Assembly (NCBI GenBank): GCA_024278235.1
Contig: JAJRTO010000046.1
Coordinates: forward strand, 1 to 41,033
Length of the DNA: 41,033 nt
Direction: 5' to 3'
Origin: Candidatus Poribacteria bacterium
GTDB lineage: Bacteria; Poribacteria; WGA-4E; JAJRTO01
Made by a program: the position numbers and the translations under genes. The notes beneath the pieces were generated by a model that saw only the letters and a program-made list of their open reading frames with translations, made no database searches and had not been told where the DNA came from. Below, piece after piece: positions 26,542-35,567 of this stretch (within the stretch, counting starts at the first letter, position 1; each line of letters opens with the position of its first letter).

Positions 26542-26570
26542 ATCCTACCGCATCGTATCCTCTCTGTCAA
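26542..26570 (-). promoter_or_regulatory. Sigma-70-type promoter of the DUF4091 gene
   Basis: On the minus strand TTGACA (26570-26565), 17 bases, TAGGAT (26547-26542). Predicted start near 26535, giving a leader of roughly 50 bases to ATG 26485. Confidence 0.6.
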
Positions 26571-26643
26571 GCTCACGGTTCGCGGAGGCGGATTCCGTCA
26601 TTGATCGTCCCCGGATGGTGTGGTAGAATGAAATCAAATCATA

Positions 26644-26813
26644 CGAGTTTTTCACTTACGGAGTCCGTAGAGCATGCTGCCAGCTTGTTCTCCGTTGAAC
26701 GTTCAACGTTCTTCCAGACTCACGAAGCCACACACACGTGTCCAACTCTCTATCCTGGTTTTGCACAGGAAACGAACAAGCTGCACGCTCTACGGGGCTC
26801 ACTGAAAAACTCG
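26644..26813. repeat. 170-bp element with imperfect terminal inverted repeats
   Basis: The left end (CGAGTTTTTCA...CCGTAGAGC...AGCTTGTTC, 26644-26690) is matched in inverse by 26774-26813, with the same three blocks in the same order. The interior holds a perfect 14-bp palindrome GTTGAACGTTCAAC (26694-26707). It has no open frame of note. Two related copies lie at 40883-40988 and 40991-41033. It looks like a non-autonomous MITE/REP-like family. It fills most of the gap before the ceramidase-like gene. Confidence 0.8.
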
Positions 26814-26865
26814 TGAGATCAAGGTATCCGTCGGAGATTGCAGGCTCTCATGAAAGGATAGAAAC

Positions 26866-28185
26866 ATGTTCCGAGAACCCATCGTTTGCTCTGCCGGGTG
26901 TGCTCAGCAGGTCATTACACCTCCCGTAGGGGTATCGCTCGCAGGTTACTTCCACGACCGTGTCAGCAAGCGCATCCGCGATGATCTGTATGCCAGGGCG
27001 GTCGTGATCGAGCATCACGGCACACGTCTGGCCATCGTCTCGTGTGACCTCATCAGCATGACCGAAAAGATCACCATCCCCACCAAGACCATGATCACCC
27101 AGCAGGTGGACATTCCGCCGGAGCACGTGTTGATCTGCGCCACCCATACGCATACGGGCCCCGAACTCAGATCCAACGCGGTCGTGCCACGTTCGCAGGC
27201 GTGGGCCGAGGCATTGCCTGGACGGATAGCTGATGCTGTCCAAATGGCCGCCGACTCCATGTTTACCGCGACCCTTCATCCGGGGCGCACCGAAGTGGAA
27301 GGCTATGCCTTCAATCGTCTCTTCCGGCTCAAAGATGGCTCGGAGCAGTTTGGAAAGCGGGGACGGGATGCTGACATCGTCAGGGAAGCGGGTCCCATCG
27401 ATCCGGAACTCCAGACGCTGAGTATCGTCGATGAGGAGGGGGCACTCCGGGGAATGCTCGTCAACTTTGCGTTGCATCCGGATGTCATCGGTGGTGGAAG
27501 CGCGGACTTCATCTCCGCCGACTGGCCGGGGGAGATGGCTCGGAACCTCGCTGCCATCTATGGTGATGAGGTGGTAACGCTCTTCCTTCAGGGGACGGCG
27601 GGCGACATCAACCATGCGCCTCACGATGCCACTCATCTACCACGGGGTGGGCCGCGCAAGGCCGTACAACTCGGGAGGGCTTTGGCAGGCGCCGCCATCT
27701 ACGCCGCCGAGCGTGCGGAACCGATGACAGCGCTGGAGATCGCCGGCCAGATCGAGGTGCTATCGATCCCCTACTACACGCGGGATGCCGCTTTCATGGC
27801 CGAAATCGAGCGGCTCAAAACGGGCGAACAAGGTCCGTTCGAGAAATACCTCATCGAGCGAGCGGAATCCTGGCCCTATGACGGCAAGACTGCCGACGTT
27901 CCCGTGCAAACCATGCGCCTCGGGGATGTGGCCGTGGTCGGATTACCCGCGGAGATATTCGTGCGCATCGGCCTCGAGATCAAACAGTTTTCACCGGCTC
28001 CCTTCACGTTCGTGGTTGAACTCGCCAACGCGCGAGTTACGACCTATGTCCCAACGACCGATCAGGCTGAACGCGGTGCGTATGGGGCCAAACTGATTCT
28101 GTCGCGGTGGCTCTGCGCTGATGCAGGACGTCGCATGTCCGACGCCACTCTGGTCATGCTCCACCGTTTGTTTCTATTTTCATAA
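26866..28185 (+). CDS. Neutral/alkaline ceramidase-like hydrolase
   Basis: A 439-residue protein resembling the N-terminal catalytic domain of neutral ceramidases: AQQVITPPVGVSLAGYFHDR near the start, the zinc-binding block CATHTHTGPE, VNFALHPDVIGG with a further metal-type histidine, and SADWPGEM, LQGTAGDINHAP. Unlike true ceramidases (650-700 residues with a signal) it is short and lacks a signal peptide and the C-terminal Ig-like domain, as is common in uncultured marine bacteria where these proteins are annotated only by fold. AAAGGA lies eight bases before the ATG at 26866. It is followed after 11 bases by the nitrilase gene, so the two are probably co-expressed. The amide substrate is unknown. 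Confidence 0.82.
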   Translation: MFREPIVCSAGCAQQVITPPVGVSLAGYFHDRVSKRIRDDLYARAVVIEHHGTRLAIVSCDLISMTEKITIPTKTMITQQVDIPPEHVLICATHTHTGPELRSNAVVPRSQAWAEALPGRIADAVQMAADSMFTATLHPGRTEVEGYAFNRLFRLKDGSEQFGKRGRDADIVREAGPIDPELQTLSIVDEEGALRGMLVNFALHPDVIGGGSADFISADWPGEMARNLAAIYGDEVVTLFLQGTAGDINHAPHDATHLPRGGPRKAVQLGRALAGAAIYAAERAEPMTALEIAGQIEVLSIPYYTRDAAFMAEIERLKTGEQGPFEKYLIERAESWPYDGKTADVPVQTMRLGDVAVVGLPAEIFVRIGLEIKQFSPAPFTFVVELANARVTTYVPTTDQAERGAYGAKLILSRWLCADAGRRMSDATLVMLHRLFLFS

Positions 28186-28196
28186 GGAGTCAAAAA

Positions 28197-29132
28197 ATGG
28201 CTAACTATGTCAGGATAAGTACCATCGGAGCAAGGGCGGCGTCGGGTAACCCGGGCACGGGACAGGCTGCTGTGGACAGGATGATCGCGTATTGGAAAGG
28301 CCGATTCTCCCAGGTCTTGCCCGACCGACCTGACCTTATCGTGGTTCCAGAGTGCTGTGATCGCTTCCCTGCACATTCCGCAGAGGAGTGTCCGATCTAC
28401 TATCGTAATCGCGGACATCAGATCGGCGATTATTTCGCCAGCGTCGCCAGGGAAAACCGCTGTTATGTCACCTATCCGGCCTTGCGCGAGATGCCTGATG
28501 GCACCTGGCGCAATTCTGTAGAACTGTTCGACCGAAAGGGCGAATCGATGGGTTTCTATAATAAGAACTTCCCGGTGATCACTGAGACGACAGGGAGCGG
28601 AGTCCTCGCCGGGCGAGAGGCCCCGCTGTTTGAATGTGATTTCGGACGTGTGGGCTGTGCTATCTGTTTCGACCTCAACTTCGACGGGATCCGGCAGAAA
28701 TATGTGGAATCAAAACCCGATGTGATCCTCTTCTCCTCTATGTACCACGGAGGACTGATGCAGGAATACTGGGCTTATTCCTGTCGGGCACACCTGGTAA
28801 CAGCGATATGTGGTTTGCCAAGCAGGATCATCTCTCCGGTTGGGGAACCCATTGTTTCCACGACCAATTACTTCGATTTCATTACTCACGCAGTGAACCT
28901 GGACTGCAAGGTAGCACATCTGGATTTCAACGGGGAAAAACTTAGGGCGATGAAGGATAAGTATGGACCGAACGTGTCGATTTTCGATCCGGGATACCTC
29001 GGCTCGGTGCTGATCTCCAGCGAGACCGATGACGTGACGAGCGACGAGCTGATCGCCGAGTTCGGAATTGAGTTGTTGGACGATTATATGGCACGCTCCA
29101 TCGCTCACAGTAATGATCCACAGATTTTCTAG
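28197..29132 (+). CDS. Carbon-nitrogen hydrolase (nitrilase superfamily)
   Basis: A 311-residue cytoplasmic enzyme with the full catalytic set: E52 in IVVPECCDRF, K123 in FYNKNFPV and C157 in VGCAICFDLNFDG. Members hydrolyse amides, carbamoyl compounds or nitriles through a cysteine acyl-enzyme. Its length matches the stand-alone hydrolase branch. AAGGAG lies six bases before the ATG at 28197. The gene follows the ceramidase-like gene by 11 bases; both act on C-N bonds, which suggests linked steps in degrading an amide compound (inference). The specific substrate cannot be told from sequence. Confidence 0.88.
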   Translation: MANYVRISTIGARAASGNPGTGQAAVDRMIAYWKGRFSQVLPDRPDLIVVPECCDRFPAHSAEECPIYYRNRGHQIGDYFASVARENRCYVTYPALREMPDGTWRNSVELFDRKGESMGFYNKNFPVITETTGSGVLAGREAPLFECDFGRVGCAICFDLNFDGIRQKYVESKPDVILFSSMYHGGLMQEYWAYSCRAHLVTAICGLPSRIISPVGEPIVSTTNYFDFITHAVNLDCKVAHLDFNGEKLRAMKDKYGPNVSIFDPGYLGSVLISSETDDVTSDELIAEFGIELLDDYMARSIAHSNDPQIF

Positions 29133-29211
29133 TGTTGTGGAACAATCAAAACAAGACACATTGCAGGAGAAGACGCGAACTTGGCATGAGAATTGATAAC
29201 CCTTGAGTTGC

Positions 29212-29250
29212 TGCTCCTGGGAGTCGATAGGTTGGAACCTTGCAGGAGCA
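29212..29250 (+). promoter_or_regulatory. Nested hairpin in the leader of the alcohol dehydrogenase gene
   Basis: TGCTCCTG (29212-29219) pairs perfectly with CAGGAGCA (29243-29250). Inside, AGGTT-GG-AACCT (29229-29240) forms a second 5-bp stem with a two-base loop. It ends 36 bases before the ATG, has no T-run and so is not a normal terminator. It may be a cis-regulatory leader or mRNA-stability element. The rest of 29133-29286 shows a repeated TTGCAGGAG (29161 and 29240) and no gene. Confidence 0.45.
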
Positions 29251-29286
29251 TGAGGGGAAAACATCAAAACCTTCAGGAGGACACCT

Positions 29287-30303
29287 ATGAAAGTCGCAGC
29301 AATGTTTGGTGATGGCAAGGGAGGGCTGGTAGAGAAACCGGATCCTATTCCCAAAGAAGATTTTGTCGTTGTGAAGATCCACGCTGTGCCCATGTGTACG
29401 GAGTATAAGGGGTTCAAAGCGGGACATAAAGGCGACCATTTTGGACATGAGGCGGCAGGAGAAGTGGTCGAAGTAGCCCAACCAGGACAGGTCAAAGTCG
29501 GTGACCGGGTTGTCGTGCAACCCCAGTATTCATGTGGCCGATGCTGGCTGTGCCTGATCGGCGAGTTCATCCACTGTCAGAATATTCGTGATGCCCTTGC
29601 AATTACGGGGTCGAGTACCGGCACAGCCACCTATGCCCAATACCTACTCAAACAGGATTGGTTGCTTTCGCCAATCCCCGACGGCGTCAGCTATGAGCAT
29701 GCGGGTATGGCATGCTGTGGACTCGGACCAACTTTCGGTGCGATGCAGCAGATGCAGGTCAACGCACTCGATACGGTTCTCATCACCGGTTTAGGCCCTG
29801 TGGGATTGGGCGGGGTGATCAATGCACATTATCGCGGCGCACGTGTTATCGGGGTTGAGGGTCACCCTTACCGCGCGAATCTTGCCAGGGAACTCGGGGC
29901 TGATGTCGTGCTGGATCCGAAAGATGAGCATATTCTCGATCATATCCGGGATCTGACGAACGGCATGGGTGTCGATAAAGCGGTGGACTGTTCAGGGGCA
30001 TCCCGGGCGCATCGACTCATGGTGGATGCCGCTCGGCGGAAAGGTCAGGTGACCTTTATTGGGGAAGGAGGCGAGTTTCCTCTCGCGGTAAGCGGGGATA
30101 TGATCCGCAAAGGGCTGATCCTCAAGGGCAATTGGCATTACAATCTCGGGGATTATCCGAAGCTGATCAAGGTGATCCAGGAATCTGGCGAGCAACTCGA
30201 CAAATTTATCACACACACATTTCCGATGCGTCAAGTCCAGGAAGCATGGGAACTGCAAAGCACGGGTGAGTGTGGTAAGGTGGTTCTCGATCCCTGGGCA
30301 TAA
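29287..30303 (+). CDS. Zinc-dependent medium-chain alcohol dehydrogenase
   Basis: A 338-residue oxidoreductase of the MDR superfamily. Catalytic zinc ligands are C37 (MCTEYKGF) and H54-E55 (FGHEAAGEV); the structural zinc site is C83, C86, C89 and C97 (CGRCWLCLIGEFIHC). The nucleotide-binding fold has TGLGPVGLGGV and later GVEGHPYRANLARELGADVV; an acidic residue (E) after the second strand suggests NAD rather than NADP. It most resembles sorbitol/threonine-dehydrogenase-type enzymes, but the substrate is open. A strong site (CAGGAGG) precedes the ATG at 29287. The gene may be transcribed separately from the nitrilase gene because of the structured 154-base gap. Confidence 0.88.
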   Translation: MKVAAMFGDGKGGLVEKPDPIPKEDFVVVKIHAVPMCTEYKGFKAGHKGDHFGHEAAGEVVEVAQPGQVKVGDRVVVQPQYSCGRCWLCLIGEFIHCQNIRDALAITGSSTGTATYAQYLLKQDWLLSPIPDGVSYEHAGMACCGLGPTFGAMQQMQVNALDTVLITGLGPVGLGGVINAHYRGARVIGVEGHPYRANLARELGADVVLDPKDEHILDHIRDLTNGMGVDKAVDCSGASRAHRLMVDAARRKGQVTFIGEGGEFPLAVSGDMIRKGLILKGNWHYNLGDYPKLIKVIQESGEQLDKFITHTFPMRQVQEAWELQSTGECGKVVLDPWA

Positions 30304-30376
30304 GTAATACTCATTTCAGCGTAGGATGATAGCATGGCTCGATGATGGGTCGATGGATTTGTGGACAGAGGGATTC

Positions 30377-31453
30377 ATGCGGTATATTGGCTGCAAGAAC
30401 AATCTCCTACCTCATATAGAGGATGTGGTGCGTGGAGCGGGATGCCAGGCCGGAGTGTTTTGCGACATCTTTGCAGGGACTCATTCCGTGGCAGCGCATT
30501 TCAAGCGACTGGGCTTTCAGATTGTCTCCAATGACCTGCTCTTCCTTGCCTATATCTTCGGACGTGCCCTCATCAAGAATAACAGTAAGCCGACCTTTGC
30601 CAGACTCGCTGGGTCCCTGGCATCAGATAGGAAATCAGCCCTGTCTGAACCAGGAGATCCCTATCTGAAAACCCTGAATCACTTGAACCATCTTCGAGGT
30701 GTTCCGGATGGTTTTGTCTTCAATGCCTATTGCCCCAACGGGAACAATGAGTATAAACGACAGTACCTCTCTGACCAGAACGGGCAGAAAATCGATGCGG
30801 TGAGACAACGGATTGAGGAGTGGAGACAAGCTGAACTCATCACTGAGGATGAATACTATCTCCTGTTGCTTTCCCTCCTGAAAGCTGTCTCCAGAGTTGC
30901 CAACATCTCCGGAACCTATGGTGCATATCTAAAGGACTGGGATCCGCGAACCAGGAAGCCATTGATCCTGGAACCGATTTCGATCATCGCATCTGAGAAG
31001 GAACACCACGTCCACCAGCAAGATGCGAATGAGCTGATTGAGGAGATAAAATGCGCCGTTCTCTACATTGATCCGCCCTATAACACCCGCCAGTATATCA
31101 CCAACTATCATCTGTTAGAGACCATTGCCCGCTATGATCGGCCGGAGATCTATGGAAAGACCGGGCTGCGGCCATACACGGATGATGAAAAGTCATCCTA
31201 TTGTTCCAAAACAGTGTGCCTCGATGCGTTTACGGATCTGATCCAGAAGGCACAGGCAGAGCATATCGTGGTGAGTTATAGCAGCGAGGGGATCATGGCC
31301 GCTGATGAAATTCTTGACGTCCTTCAACAAAGAGGGGAGACCAAATTGATAGCTCCCATTGAATACCAGCGATTCAAAAGTCATTCCAATGGAGTTTCCA
31401 AAAACACAGTTCAGGAATATCTGTTCCATGTCCAAACCAAGCAAAAAAGATAG
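30377..31453 (+). CDS. D12-class DNA adenine methyltransferase
   Basis: A 358-residue enzyme of the Dam/DpnM type: MRYIGCKNNLLPHI at the N-terminus (S-adenosylmethionine pocket), the degenerate motif I FCDIFAGTHSVA (28-39), a long insert carrying the target-recognition region, and the catalytic DPPY at 232-235 (VLYIDPPYNTRQY). This order defines the alpha group that methylates adenine N6. AGAGGG lies five bases before the ATG at 30377; the frame extends upstream without a better start. It overlaps the next methyltransferase by 26 bases. No restriction endonuclease gene lies nearby, so it is an orphan or a remnant of a restriction-modification system. Confidence 0.85.
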   Translation: MRYIGCKNNLLPHIEDVVRGAGCQAGVFCDIFAGTHSVAAHFKRLGFQIVSNDLLFLAYIFGRALIKNNSKPTFARLAGSLASDRKSALSEPGDPYLKTLNHLNHLRGVPDGFVFNAYCPNGNNEYKRQYLSDQNGQKIDAVRQRIEEWRQAELITEDEYYLLLLSLLKAVSRVANISGTYGAYLKDWDPRTRKPLILEPISIIASEKEHHVHQQDANELIEEIKCAVLYIDPPYNTRQYITNYHLLETIARYDRPEIYGKTGLRPYTDDEKSSYCSKTVCLDAFTDLIQKAQAEHIVVSYSSEGIMAADEILDVLQQRGETKLIAPIEYQRFKSHSNGVSKNTVQEYLFHVQTKQKR

Positions 31454-32396
31454 TCCAAAAGGGAAACACGATCCCCGCAATCAAGTCAATGATCTGACCG
31501 GCAGAGAGTGGGTCTATTTTCTGAACTCAATGGAGCTTGAAGGCGGTGAACCCAGGATCGTTACGGGTGAGAAGCTCAATGAGTTATCCGAAGAGGAATG
31601 GGCGAAGTTCCTGGCACCAGTCATCGACACGCTCTATCCGACTTCCGGCAAAGAAGCCTATGCGCATCATATCCGCAAGAAACATCCTTCACCAAAACCA
31701 CCTCAACTGATGAAGCGGCTGATCGAATTTTTCACCAAAAAAGGGGGTTGGGTACTCGATCCATTTGCCGGCGTCGGGGGCACGCTTCTGGCTTGTTCGA
31801 TGACCGGACGTTACGGGGTGGGCGTTGACTTGTCCGCAGAATATCTGGAACTCTATGAGCAGGTGTCCCGGGAGTTGAACCTTGAGCCGCAGAAGGTTTA
31901 TCAAGGAGATGCCAGGAGGTTGGGTGAGATTTTCCGGGGAGAGGATTACCTCTTCGACCTGATCCTGACGGATCCACCCTATGGGGATATGTTGTCCAGA
32001 AAACGGACCGGAGAACGCAAAAAGAAAACCGGCAGCGATGCCCCCACACCCTTCACAGATCACCGGGACGATCTGGGGAACATGTCACCGGAAGCGTTCT
32101 ACGGAGCATTGGAGGAAGTGATCACCGAATCGCTGAGGTTCCTGAAAGTCAAAGGATACGTCCTGATATTCTGCAAGGATATGCAGCCGACAGCCGAGCA
32201 CCATAACATGATCCACGCAGATGTGGTCAATCGGTTGATGCAGATACCGAATCTCCGCTTCAGAGGCTACAAAATCTGGTATGACAAGTCCTTGAACCTC
32301 TATCCTTTTGGCTACCCGTATGCCTATGTTTCCAATCAATTACATCAGTTTATCCTGATCTTTCGCAAGGAACCATCGGATCATCCAATGCCTTGA
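31428..32396 (+). CDS. Second DNA methyltransferase (N6-adenine/N4-cytosine type)
   Basis: A 322-residue protein with motif I WVLDPFAGVGGTLLA (109-123) and motif IV ILTDPPYG (179-186), followed by a helical region with FCKDMQP and a C-terminal FGYPYAYVSNQLHQFILIFRK. The motifs lie close together as in gamma-type N6 enzymes or two-motif MT-A70-like methylases. The ATG at 31428 sits inside the end of the D12 gene with AGGAA nine bases upstream, so the pair is translationally coupled, as in the DpnM/DpnA pair of DpnII. Its last 47 bases overlap the glycosyltransferase gene read in the opposite direction. Target sequence unknown. Confidence 0.83.
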   Translation: MSKPSKKDSPKGKHDPRNQVNDLTGREWVYFLNSMELEGGEPRIVTGEKLNELSEEEWAKFLAPVIDTLYPTSGKEAYAHHIRKKHPSPKPPQLMKRLIEFFTKKGGWVLDPFAGVGGTLLACSMTGRYGVGVDLSAEYLELYEQVSRELNLEPQKVYQGDARRLGEIFRGEDYLFDLILTDPPYGDMLSRKRTGERKKKTGSDAPTPFTDHRDDLGNMSPEAFYGALEEVITESLRFLKVKGYVLIFCKDMQPTAEHHNMIHADVVNRLMQIPNLRFRGYKIWYDKSLNLYPFGYPYAYVSNQLHQFILIFRKEPSDHPMP

Positions 32397-33471
32397 GCAC
32401 ATCTTCCACTGAGACTTCCCCGACACATCCCCCGTCGTGAAACTTGCAGCGGTCCGCCATACAGGGAGGGCAATCCGGCTTGTGACGCAAACACCGCACA
32501 TGAGGGCCGATGGGGCCAAAACGCCCCGGACTGCTCGGTCCGAAAATACCCACTGTTGGGATCCCAACGGCCGCCGCCAGATGCATTGGACCGCTGTCAT
32601 TGCCGATGAAACCAGTACAGTTCTTGAGAATCCCCAGCAGTTCCGTGAGGGTTGTCTGTCCCGCCAGGTTCCAGGAATCATGGTGCATTGCTACCTGAAT
32701 GCGGTCGATCAGATCCGATTCGCCTGATGCTCCCACGAACAGTACCTGCGCGTCATAACGGGCTATCAATGCGTCCGCAAGCTCAATGAAGCGGTCTGGT
32801 GGCCAGCACTTGAGCGCGACAGGGGAACCGGGATGGATCGCAAAAATCGGTCGCTTCAGGACGACTCCCCGCGACGATAAAAAGTTCCAGGCTGAGAAAA
32901 TCTGATCCGTCTGCACCGGCCAGTCAGGGACACAGTGAGGTTTGGGAATCGATGCAAGCACTTCGAGATTCCGATCCAGTTCATGTTCCGGGGCGTTCCG
33001 ATGGAAACCCCATGAAACGTTACGCGAAGCTCGATCCAGCCGGTAACGAGCACATCGTGTTGCCGCGGCCAGGAGTGTGAGCCAACTCCCACGCAAGTCC
33101 ACGATCAGCTCCTCATGGCGTGATCGCAGGGCTCGCAGAAGCATCCAACGCATCCTTAAAGGGGTGGAAGGCACGGAGCGTGCAAAGAAGGGGGCATTAT
33201 AACAGAGCACCTCGTCGATATGGGGATGGCTCTCCAGGAGTTCACGCATCCAGGTTCCGGCCATCATCGTGATGTGTGCTTCAGGAAATGCCGCGCGCAG
33301 ATTCGCCAATATCGGCAGTGAAAGCAGGACATCGCCGATGTGATCGAGTTTGATCAGCAGGATGGATTCAAGTTTATCAGGGAGCTGCTTTTTGGAGTAG
33401 AACAGGTGCTGTATCAGGGATGAGGCCAGGAAGAGGCAATATTCTGACAACGAACGTCGCCATAGCATCAT
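32350..33471 (-). CDS. Glycosyltransferase family 9 (heptosyltransferase-like)
   Basis: A 373-residue GT9 protein. The N-terminal ILLIKLDHIGDVLLSLPILANLR and the C-terminal GFIGNDSGPMHLAAAVGIPTVGIFGPSSP are the classic acceptor and ADP-heptose site motifs of WaaC/WaaF-type enzymes. A cysteine-rich tail (CPPCMADRCKFHDGGC) is often seen in non-enteric members. It may add heptose or another sugar to lipopolysaccharide core, suggesting a diderm envelope. The ATG at 33471 overlaps the fusA stop by one base (TAATG), so it is coupled to fusA; a GTG at 33477 is the longer choice. Confidence 0.85.
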   Translation of the reverse strand: MMLWRRSLSEYCLFLASSLIQHLFYSKKQLPDKLESILLIKLDHIGDVLLSLPILANLRAAFPEAHITMMAGTWMRELLESHPHIDEVLCYNAPFFARSVPSTPLRMRWMLLRALRSRHEELIVDLRGSWLTLLAAATRCARYRLDRASRNVSWGFHRNAPEHELDRNLEVLASIPKPHCVPDWPVQTDQIFSAWNFLSSRGVVLKRPIFAIHPGSPVALKCWPPDRFIELADALIARYDAQVLFVGASGESDLIDRIQVAMHHDSWNLAGQTTLTELLGILKNCTGFIGNDSGPMHLAAAVGIPTVGIFGPSSPGRFGPIGPHVRCLRHKPDCPPCMADRCKFHDGGCVGEVSVEDVLKALDDPMVPCERSG

Positions 33472-35549
33472 TACCACCAGCGTTGATTCAAGATCGTATC
33501 GAGCACACTGGAAGGGACTTGTGCATAGTGCGAGAATTCCATCGTGTACGTGGCCCTCCCCTGCGTCATGGAGCGGAGATTGGTTGAATACTTGAACATC
33601 TCCGCCAGTGGGGCTTCGACATCAATCACCTCGACGGCCGGCCGCGACTGAATATGCAGGATCTGGGCTCTCCGAGTGTTCATATCACCGACCACTTTGC
33701 CCACATGTTCGCCAGGAGTGATGATCTGGACGCGCATGATCGGTTCCAGGAGCGTAGGGTTCGCAGCTTTGGCGGCATTTTCAAAGGCAATCGAACCGGC
33801 GGCCTGAAATGCGTTCTCCGTGGAATCCGACTCATGGTATGAACCACCGATCAGGGTAGCTCGAATATCCTGCATCGGGTATCCTCCAACAACACCGGAG
33901 GTCATCGCTGCACGAATCCCTCGTTCGACGGCGGGGACAAAAACGGGGGGAACATCTGTTTCATCCGCTTCGCTGGTAAACTCAAATTCTGCATTGTGTC
34001 CGAGTGGCTCGAGGCGTAGCCGCACATGCCCGTAGAAACTCACTTCCTCCGTTTTGCGGATATATTTGCCTTCTCCCTCCGCGGCCGTCTGAATCGTCTC
34101 CTTATAGGCGACCTGGGGCCTGCTGATCCTCGCCGAGACCCCAAACTCGCGTAACATGCGCTCCGTGATGATTTCAAGATGCAGCTCTCCCATACCCGAG
34201 ATGATGCGTTGTCCTGTATCTTCATCGAAATGAACGACAAAGGTGGGATCCTCCTCGGCAAGAGCTGCGAGGGCTTCATCGAGTTTATCCTTCTCACTCT
34301 CGGAACGTGGTTCGGCTGCTATCGAGATCACAGGATCCGGAAATTCCATCGATTCGAGGATGATCGGATGATTGGGCGCGCTCAGCGTATCCCCTGTGGT
34401 AGCAGATTTAAGCCCCACCAACGCAACGATGTCTCCCGCATGCGCTTCGTTCAAGGTTTCGCGTTTATTGGCGTGCATCTGCAGGATGCGTGTGACACGT
34501 TCCCGCTGGTTCTTTGTCGCGTTGAGGACCACTTCACCGCGTTTGAGAACACCCGAATACACACGGGTAAAACAGAGCCTGTCCACATTGACATCGGAAG
34601 CTAACTTGAAGACGAGAGCGGAAAAAGGTGCACTTTCTTCAGCGGAGCGTGTGTCCACCACTTGTGTCTTGGGAACGATTCCTTCGATAGGTGGGATGTC
34701 AAGAGGGCTTGGCAGATAATGAACAATGGCATCCAGTAGAGGCTGGATGCCCTGGTTTTTGAGGGCTGTTCCACACAATACGGGGACGATCTGGTTTGCG
34801 AGAGTTCCTCGCCGCAATGCTTCCACAAGTTCCTCAGGGAGGATCACTTCCCCCTCAAGGTATTTCTCAAGTATTTCGTCATCTTCAGTGGCGATGGTTT
34901 CAAGGAGTTTTTCTCGATGTAATTCTGCGGATTCGGCCAGTTCTTCCGGTATATCCATCATATCGTAAGTTTGTCCCATATCCTCCGGATGCCAGCAGAT
35001 CGCTTTCATGGTGAGCAGATCGATCACACCACCGAAGTTTTCTTCAGTGCCAATGGGAATCTGAACAGCGGCCGGTTGGGCCCCAAGCCGCTCCTGCATC
35101 ATATCCAGAACGCGAAAGAAATTTGCTCCCACTCGATCCATTTTGTTCACAAAAGCGATTCTGGGAACGTGATAGCGATTCGCTTGATGCCACACTGTTT
35201 CCGATTGGGGTTCGACGCCGCCAACTGCACAGAACACGGCAATGGTTCCGTCGAGTACACGCAAGGACCGCTCGACCTCCGCGGTAAAATCCACATGGCC
35301 AGGAGTATCGATGATATTGATACAGTGATCGCGCCAGAAGCAAGTCGTCGCAGCCGATGTGATGGTAATTCCCCGTTCGCGCTCTTGTTCCATCCAGTCC
35401 ATCTCGGCAGTGCCATCATCCACCGCACCGATCTTGTGCTTACGACCCGTGTAAAACAGGATGCGCTCTGTTGTCGTCGTTTTACCTGCATCGATATGGG
35501 CCATGATGCCGATATTGCGCGTTTTTTCCAGAGGATGTTCCCTGGCCAT
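33471..35549 (-). CDS. fusA: Translation elongation factor G
   Basis: A 692-residue canonical EF-G, the GTPase that drives ribosomal translocation. G1 [12 protein letters not shown]2/G3 [13 protein letters not shown] and [18 protein letters not shown]4 NKMDR, domain II and the C-terminal domains IV and V ([46 protein letters not shown]) are all present, so it is the full translational factor and not an EF-G2/TetM-type paralogue. GGAGG lies four bases before the ATG at 35549. It sits between rsmB and a glycosyltransferase, away from the usual rpsL-rpsG-fusA-tuf operon. Confidence 0.97.
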   Translation of the reverse strand: MAREHPLEKTRNIGIMAHIDAGKTTTTERILFYTGRKHKIGAVDDGTAEMDWMEQERERGITITSAATTCFWRDHCINIIDTPGHVDFTAEVERSLRVLDGTIAVFCAVGGVEPQSETVWHQANRYHVPRIAFVNKMDRVGANFFRVLDMMQERLGAQPAAVQIPIGTEENFGGVIDLLTMKAICWHPEDMGQTYDMMDIPEELAESAELHREKLLETIATEDDEILEKYLEGEVILPEELVEALRRGTLANQIVPVLCGTALKNQGIQPLLDAIVHYLPSPLDIPPIEGIVPKTQVVDTRSAEESAPFSALVFKLASDVNVDRLCFTRVYSGVLKRGEVVLNATKNQRERVTRILQMHANKRETLNEAHAGDIVALVGLKSATTGDTLSAPNHPIILESMEFPDPVISIAAEPRSESEKDKLDEALAALAEEDPTFVVHFDEDTGQRIISGMGELHLEIITERMLREFGVSARISRPQVAYKETIQTAAEGEGKYIRKTEEVSFYGHVRLRLEPLGHNAEFEFTSEADETDVPPVFVPAVERGIRAAMTSGVVGGYPMQDIRATLIGGSYHESDSTENAFQAAGSIAFENAAKAANPTLLEPIMRVQIITPGEHVGKVVGDMNTRRAQILHIQSRPAVEVIDVEAPLAEMFKYSTNLRSMTQGRATYTMEFSHYAQVPSSVLDTILNQRWW

Positions 35550-35567
35550 AAAACCTCCCTTGCTGAT

